The notes under the pieces are model-generated. The model was not told the origin of the DNA, made no database searches, and saw only the letters and a program-made list of their open reading frames with translations. 64,000 nucleotides of DNA from Halobacillus sp. Marseille-P3879. GTDB taxonomy: Bacteria; Bacillota; Bacilli; Bacillales; Halobacillaceae. This document shows positions 59,983-64,000 of this stretch, piece after piece; position 1 is the first letter of the stretch; each line of letters starts with the position of its first letter. The stretch covers positions 806,001 through 870,000 of the forward strand of contig NZ_OESS01000001.1 in NCBI RefSeq assembly GCF_900240285.1. The letters run 5' to 3'. The position numbers and the translations under genes were made by a program.

Positions 59983-61446
59983 ATGAGAGAAGAAGTATGT
60001 GAGTTAGACTATCCAGATGATTTTCTTTCTATAATTAGAAACGGATTAGACAAAATGTCGCAGCCTAGGCAGGTAATAATTATTGGAGGAGGGATGGCAG
60101 GACTTGTTGCCGCTTCCCTTCTAAAACAAGCAGGCCATCAAGTTACCATTTTAGAAGGGAATAATCGTATAGGCGGAAGAGTTCATACCGTTCGACAGCC
60201 CTTTACTGCAGGCAATTACTTAGACGTTGGCGCTATGCGGATACCGGACAACCATGCCCTTGTGTTGGAATACATTAAAAGGTTTCAGCTGCCTGTTCAT
60301 TCTTTTATTAATTCTTCGCCTGATGATTTGATTTTCGTAAATAACGTATTAACGACTAGAAAAGAATATGAGGAAAACCCTGATATTCTAAATTTTCCAG
60401 TAGAAGAAGATGAAAAAGGAAAAACGGCCCTCGAACTGCTTCTTGAGGCTACCCAGCCATTTTTAGATCTATATAAAGAGAGTTCTCCTGAAGAACAGGA
60501 AAGATTAGAAGAGGAATTTGCTGATTATTCCATGGGAGAGTTTCTACGGTTAAATCCGCTTGGGAAGCCACTGTCTTTAACCGCTATTAGAAGTATTGGA
60601 GTGATGCTGGGTATTGAGGGGTTCCCTAACTTTTCTTTCGTCGATATTTTAACAGACATCATCTATCCGATCTTTAGTAATACCGTGGAGTTCTTAGAAA
60701 TTGAAGGAGGAAATGATCATTTACCGTACTCATTTCTAAAGGAACTTCGTCCAAATATCCATCTCAATCGGAAAGTGGAACGTATAGATCAGACAGGGGA
60801 TCGAGTACGAGTGCAAACTCGAGATCCGCAGACAGGAAAAATTGATCAATACGAAGGAGACTATGCGATTGTAACGGTGCCGTTCCCCGTCTTTCAGTTT
60901 GTTGATGTAGTACCCTATCACTCTCTTTCCTTTGAGAAATGGAAGGCTATTCGAGAATTAACGAATATCCCGGCTATTAAAATTGGAGTCGAATTTAAAA
61001 GTCGCTTTTGGGAAAAAAGAAAGGCAGGAAATGCTGTATCGGATCGAACAACCCGCTTTTCTTATATTCCCAGTCATGGAATCGGTTCAAAGGGACCGGC
61101 TGTGATGCTCGCCAGCTACAGCTGGGGAGAGGATGCTATTATTTGGGCAAGCGTGCCTTCGGATGAGATGACTCGAGAAGTTCTAAAAGACTTGGCCAAA
61201 GTTTATGGGGATATTGTGTATAAGGAATATATGCAGACCGTAGCTTTTAATTGGTCATTAAATCCTTATTCAGCAGGATGCTTTACTCTCTTCAGTCCTG
61301 GTAAGGGAGAGGACTTTACTGAAGTTATTCGAAGACCTGAAGGCCGGCTTCATTTTGCTGGAGAACATACTTCTTCCTTTCATGGCTGGATTGAAGGGGC
61401 CATCGAATCAGGCATACGTGCAGCCTGTGAGGTCAATGCCCGGTAG
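59983..61446 (+). CDS. FAD-dependent amine/L-amino-acid oxidase
   Basis: The 487-residue flavoprotein of the amine oxidase (monoamine/L-amino acid oxidase) family has the dinucleotide motif VIIIGGGMAGLVAASLLKQA (about 28-47) with EGNNRIGGRVHTVR. The closing FAD motif is RLHFAGEHTSSFHGWIEGAI. It would oxidise an amine or L-amino acid to imine with O2, giving H2O2. ATG 59983 chosen for AGGTG before it. Earlier in-frame starts lack sites. It ends at a terminator at 61466 and is monocistronic. The substrate is uncertain. Confidence 0.88.
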   Translation: MREEVCELDYPDDFLSIIRNGLDKMSQPRQVIIIGGGMAGLVAASLLKQAGHQVTILEGNNRIGGRVHTVRQPFTAGNYLDVGAMRIPDNHALVLEYIKRFQLPVHSFINSSPDDLIFVNNVLTTRKEYEENPDILNFPVEEDEKGKTALELLLEATQPFLDLYKESSPEEQERLEEEFADYSMGEFLRLNPLGKPLSLTAIRSIGVMLGIEGFPNFSFVDILTDIIYPIFSNTVEFLEIEGGNDHLPYSFLKELRPNIHLNRKVERIDQTGDRVRVQTRDPQTGKIDQYEGDYAIVTVPFPVFQFVDVVPYHSLSFEKWKAIRELTNIPAIKIGVEFKSRFWEKRKAGNAVSDRTTRFSYIPSHGIGSKGPAVMLASYSWGEDAIIWASVPSDEMTREVLKDLAKVYGDIVYKEYMQTVAFNWSLNPYSAGCFTLFSPGKGEDFTEVIRRPEGRLHFAGEHTSSFHGWIEGAIESGIRAACEVNAR

Positions 61447-61465
61447 GCTTTTTAATAAAAAGAAA

Positions 61466-61499
61466 CAGGGAGAACCCATTGACGTTCTTCCTTTTTTTA
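61466..61499 (+). terminator. Terminator of the flavin oxidase gene
   Basis: GGGAGAAC and GTTCTTCC (one G-T pair) around CCATTGAC, followed by seven T residues. Confidence 0.75.
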
Positions 61500-61661
61500 A
61501 TGGGCCCGGCTTGGGCATAAACTTTAAGATTCAATCCTCGAGGAGAGTAGATAAGCGTTATTACTTCACTCTCTCTTAATTTCTGAATCTCTAACCTCCT
61601 ACCTATTCACTTTATTTCGCTTTACATACAATAAAGTAGTTTTACTCAGGAGGTGAAAGAT

Positions 61662-62108
61662 ATGGATAAATTTATCGCAAAGCTAAAAGGAAAAAACGAA
61701 GTACCTCAACCAGTCGATACAAAGGCAACTGGCTTCGCTAAATTCCTCGCAAATGATGACTGTACAAAAATTAAGTTTGAGCTGGAAGTCTGTGATATTA
61801 AAAATTTTGTGCAAGCGCATATCCATCTGGGGGCACCAGGTGAAAACGGGCCTGTGCTCGCTTTCCTTTTCGGGGCGGATTTAATGACTTTAGAGGACCA
61901 GCATGGGATCAGCACATGCCGGGGAGTCATCAGGGGAGTGATTACAGATAAAGACATCGTTAAAAATAATGAAGGAATTAAATGTGTGAGAGGCTTACTC
62001 GAATGTATGGAAGAGAAAATGACCTACGTAAACGCGCACACTGAACAAAATCCTGACGGAGAAATACGAGGGCAGATTATTCCTCTTCATCAAGAATACG
62101 ATTGTTAG
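61662..62108 (+). CDS. CHRD-domain protein
   Basis: The 148-residue protein is made of one CHRD domain (named from chordin): FIAKLKGKNEVPQPVDTKAT, VQAHIHLGAPGENGPVLAFL, and YVNAHTEQNPDGEIRGQI. Bacterial members are usually exported, but no signal peptide is seen here. At least six cysteines could form disulfides or bind metal. AGGAGGTGA lies before the ATG (61662), a very strong site suggesting high expression. Biological role unknown; spore or surface location is possible. Confidence 0.85.
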   Translation: MDKFIAKLKGKNEVPQPVDTKATGFAKFLANDDCTKIKFELEVCDIKNFVQAHIHLGAPGENGPVLAFLFGADLMTLEDQHGISTCRGVIRGVITDKDIVKNNEGIKCVRGLLECMEEKMTYVNAHTEQNPDGEIRGQIIPLHQEYDC

Positions 62109-62235
62109 GTTTACCTACTACTCACTATCAATGCTAACTTTAATTGGAGGTCGTTTCCAGCCTATGGTGACGGGCTCCCTAAGAATAAACACCCCATAAG
62201 TATGTAATTAACAAAGGGAAAAACTAAATGCTGCA

Positions 62236-62305
62236 AAGGTAGCCTATAGAATTATAGGCTGGAGCCATGGTTGCTCGTCTGGAATGAAATGCAACTAAAA
62301 GATAT
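62236..62305 (+). pseudogene. 3' remnant of an aldehyde dehydrogenase gene
   Basis: AGAATTATAGGCTGGAGCCA resembles the intact dehydrogenase at about 59480 (GGCATTATAGGCTGGAACCA, encoding GIIGWNHG). GGAATGAAATGC resembles the following GGAATGAAGC (FGGMKQSG), with about 45 nt missing between. Only this tail remains, ahead of a copy of the same terminator. 62109-62235 holds nothing else I recognise. Confidence 0.4.
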
Positions 62306-62353
62306 TACTCTCAATTGTGTGTCAAAACTCCAAAACAGCTTGTTTAAATAATT

Positions 62354-62392
62354 AAAGCCTTGAAAAGTCAAAATCCTTTTCAAGGCTTTAAT
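62354..62392. terminator. Bidirectional terminator, second copy
   Basis: AAAGCCTTGAAAAG and CTTTTCAAGGCTTT pair perfectly over 14 bp. It is a near copy of 59691-59730 and ends the leftward TRAP operon. Confidence 0.8.
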
Positions 62393-62424
62393 TGAGTTTT
62401 AATCGATGAATTCTTAACTTAGAG

Positions 62425-63696
62425 CTAAAGAATATCAGTAAGGTATAGTGAGATATCAGGGAAGATAACAATTAGAATCAGCACTACAACAAATATGGCA
62501 AAGAAAGGAATAACCCCTCGTATGACCTTTTCGACTTTTTCTTCAGTTATCCCGCTAACTACAAATAAATTTAAACCAACAGGTGGTGTGATCATTCCCA
62601 ACTCCATGTTTACTACCATAATGATTGCAAAGTGAATGACATCTATATCCAGCGTCGCAATGATAGGTAAAAAGATTGGGAGCGTGATCAAAATGATCGC
62701 AGTTGGCTCAAGGAACATTCCAAGGATAAAAAACAATATACTGACTATAAGTAAGAATGTCCATTTGTTGAATCCACTGTCGCTTACCCATGAAGCAAAA
62801 TCCTGAGGTACTTGCTCTGTAGTTAAAAACATTCCAAACACAAGCGCAGCGGCAATAATCAAGAAAATCATCGCAGTTGTATTAATAGATTCTAGTAAGA
62901 TTGAATTGAATTTTTTAATGGACAGCTCCTTGTAGACTACTACGGAAACAATAAGGGAATATAACACAGCGATAAATGACGCTTCTGTTGGTGTGACTAT
63001 TCCTGTATAGATGGAACCTAGAATTAAAACAGGCATGATCAATCCCCATGTAGCCTTTAGTGTAGGCATCCACCTATCTTTTAGTGGAACCTTCTCCAAC
63101 CCGCCGTACCCTTTTCTATATGCGACAAATACAGCATAAGCTATCAATGTTAATCCTAGTAGGATCCCAGGTAAAATTCCTGCAGAGAAAAGTCTGCCCG
63201 TCGATTGTTCTGAGACTGATCCATAAAGTATGAGAGGGATGGAAGGGGGGAGTAATATACCAAGTGTGCCGGCAGCAGCTACTAACCCCATAGAATATCT
63301 TTTATCATACCCTGCTTTTACCATCATGGGAATCATGATAGCCCCAATTGCAGCAGCTGTTGCCGGGCTTGATCCGGAAATTGCAGCAAATATCATACAA
63401 GTTATGACGGTAACAACGGATAAGCCGCCTCTTGTATGACCAATCCAGGCTTGTATGCAACTGATTAAATACTTGGAAATCCCTCCGTTCGCCATGATTA
63501 ACCCTGCAAATACAAATCCCGGGATAGCCATTAACGTAGTACTGTTGACACCGGTGAACATTTTCTGAATCACGGTATCAATTGAAAAGTCAACCAACCA
63601 TAGCCCGATTACGCTTGATAAAGCAAGACTAATTGCAATTGGTACACGAAGAAAAGCGAAAAAGAACAATAGCAGTAATACTATACCTGCCTCCAT
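62425..63696 (-). CDS. dctM: TRAP transporter large permease (DctM)
   Basis: The 423-residue membrane protein has about 12 spans and belongs to the DctM family: IPGFVFAGLIMANGGISKYL, TCMIFAAISGSSPATAAAIG (GSSPA), LLPPSIPLILYGSVSEQSTG and ITPPVGLNLFVVSG. With DctQ and a DctP binding protein it imports carboxylates (C4 acids, sialic acid, ectoine and others) using Na+. GGAGGAGG precedes the ATG. The dctP gene should lie to the right of the window. Substrate unknown. Confidence 0.93.
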   Translation of the reverse strand: MEAGIVLLLLFFFAFLRVPIAISLALSSVIGLWLVDFSIDTVIQKMFTGVNSTTLMAIPGFVFAGLIMANGGISKYLISCIQAWIGHTRGGLSVVTVITCMIFAAISGSSPATAAAIGAIMIPMMVKAGYDKRYSMGLVAAAGTLGILLPPSIPLILYGSVSEQSTGRLFSAGILPGILLGLTLIAYAVFVAYRKGYGGLEKVPLKDRWMPTLKATWGLIMPVLILGSIYTGIVTPTEASFIAVLYSLIVSVVVYKELSIKKFNSILLESINTTAMIFLIIAAALVFGMFLTTEQVPQDFASWVSDSGFNKWTFLLIVSILFFILGMFLEPTAIILITLPIFLPIIATLDIDVIHFAIIMVVNMELGMITPPVGLNLFVVSGITEEKVEKVIRGVIPFFAIFVVVLILIVIFPDISLYLTDIL

Positions 63697-63746
63697 TTAC
63701 ATCCTCCTCCTGGTATTTTAAGTTTTTCATTGACAGTTGAGTTTTG

Positions 63747-64000
63747 TTACTCAACTTTTCTTACGGGTGTAGATTCATTTTGTTGCTCCTTTGTATAGAT
63801 CTCTTTCTTAATAAAGAATCTAAAGGCTTTCTCACAAAAACGTATGAACAATAATGTGCCAGCTATCGGCATGATTAAATAATTTATCCATATTGGGAAA
63901 CCGACGTCTATCGTTTTAATTCCTTGAGCGTAGGCGGTTAATACCATATCGACTCCTGTCTGGATGATAAAAATACTAAAGGCTATCCCAAGCGCTAAGG
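63747..64000 (-). CDS. dctQ: TRAP transporter small permease (DctQ), partial
   Basis: The C-terminal part of a DctQ-type four-span protein. The frame runs on past the right edge (LALGIAFSIFIIQTGVDMVL then PIWINYLIMPIAGTLLFIRF), so the start is outside the window. The last span and a polar tail (KKEIYTKEQQNESTPVRKVE) are seen. It forms the membrane complex with DctM, encoded 50 bp downstream. Confidence 0.85.
   Translation of the reverse strand, partial: LALGIAFSIFIIQTGVDMVLTAYAQGIKTIDVGFPIWINYLIMPIAGTLLFIRFCEKAFRFFIKKEIYTKEQQNESTPVRKVE

Overview
The window looks like chromosome from a moderately halophilic, spore-forming member of the Bacillaceae, of the Halobacillus type. The reasons are AT-rich DNA with AGGAGG ribosome sites, sporulation genes (a Spo0E-type phosphatase, a SleB-type cortex hydrolase, a BclB-like exosporium protein), a poly-gamma-glutamate hydrolase, and strongly acidic extracellular proteins (alkaline phosphatase, TctC). 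Genus is inference. I saw no rRNA, tRNA, insertion sequence, intact prophage or CRISPR array. Gene debris is common: a GNAT acetyltransferase, a TadC 3' end, a lipoprotein, a response-regulator receiver domain, a second poly-gamma-glutamate hydrolase and an aldehyde dehydrogenase tail.

Layout. 1-12.4 kb is a patchwork of short single genes: TetR/NmrA pair, LOG protein, MazG-like protein, LysE exporter, P-loop kinase, an M29 peptidase homologue lacking key residues, wall amidase and exosporium protein. 12.5-25 kb holds a PhoA-type phosphatase with a PhoP-like box, the poly-gamma-glutamate hydrolase, a YdhK-like protein, a copper pair (CueO-like oxidase facing a membrane cupredoxin), Spo0E, an HD-GYP remnant, and an LCP ligase coupled to a family 2 glycosyltransferase. 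25.1-29.9 kb is the most striking part: a TPP riboswitch with a terminator ahead of an NCS2 permease, a LuxE-like acyl-protein synthetase, a LuxC-like reductase and an SDR. Together these look like uptake of a carboxylated thiamine precursor and its reduction to an alcohol.

31.8-37.5 kb is a D-amino-acid catabolic operon: YheO-type regulator, Na+ symporter, D-amino-acid PLP enzyme, N-acyl-D-amino-acid deacylase, RidA. 37.6-41.8 kb has two small membrane proteins divergent from a two-component system, a 2-hydroxyacid dehydrogenase and a dead copy of the response regulator. 41.8-52.6 kb has two divergent carbohydrate operons. Leftward are a DapA-family lyase, LacI regulator, TctCBA transporter and PfkB kinase. 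Rightward are a PRD regulator, EIIA, class II aldolase and fructose-type PTS EIIA/EIIB/EIIC. The control region between them has two LacI-type operators bracketing a promoter and two cre-like sites.

53.7-59.6 kb is a LacI-controlled operon with a small symporter-associated membrane peptide, an SSS symporter, an iron alcohol dehydrogenase and a succinate-semialdehyde dehydrogenase, suggesting 4-hydroxybutyrate or a similar omega-hydroxy acid as substrate. An exact TGAATACGTATTCA operator core occurs both ahead of and inside the operon's first gene. The window ends with a flavin amine oxidase, a CHRD protein and a TRAP transporter cut by the right edge.

Three intergenic loci (12.6, 37.5 and 53.6 kb) carry short tandem arrays with a 20-21 nt period and a related TGTNANAA-like core. 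Nothing annotated explains them.
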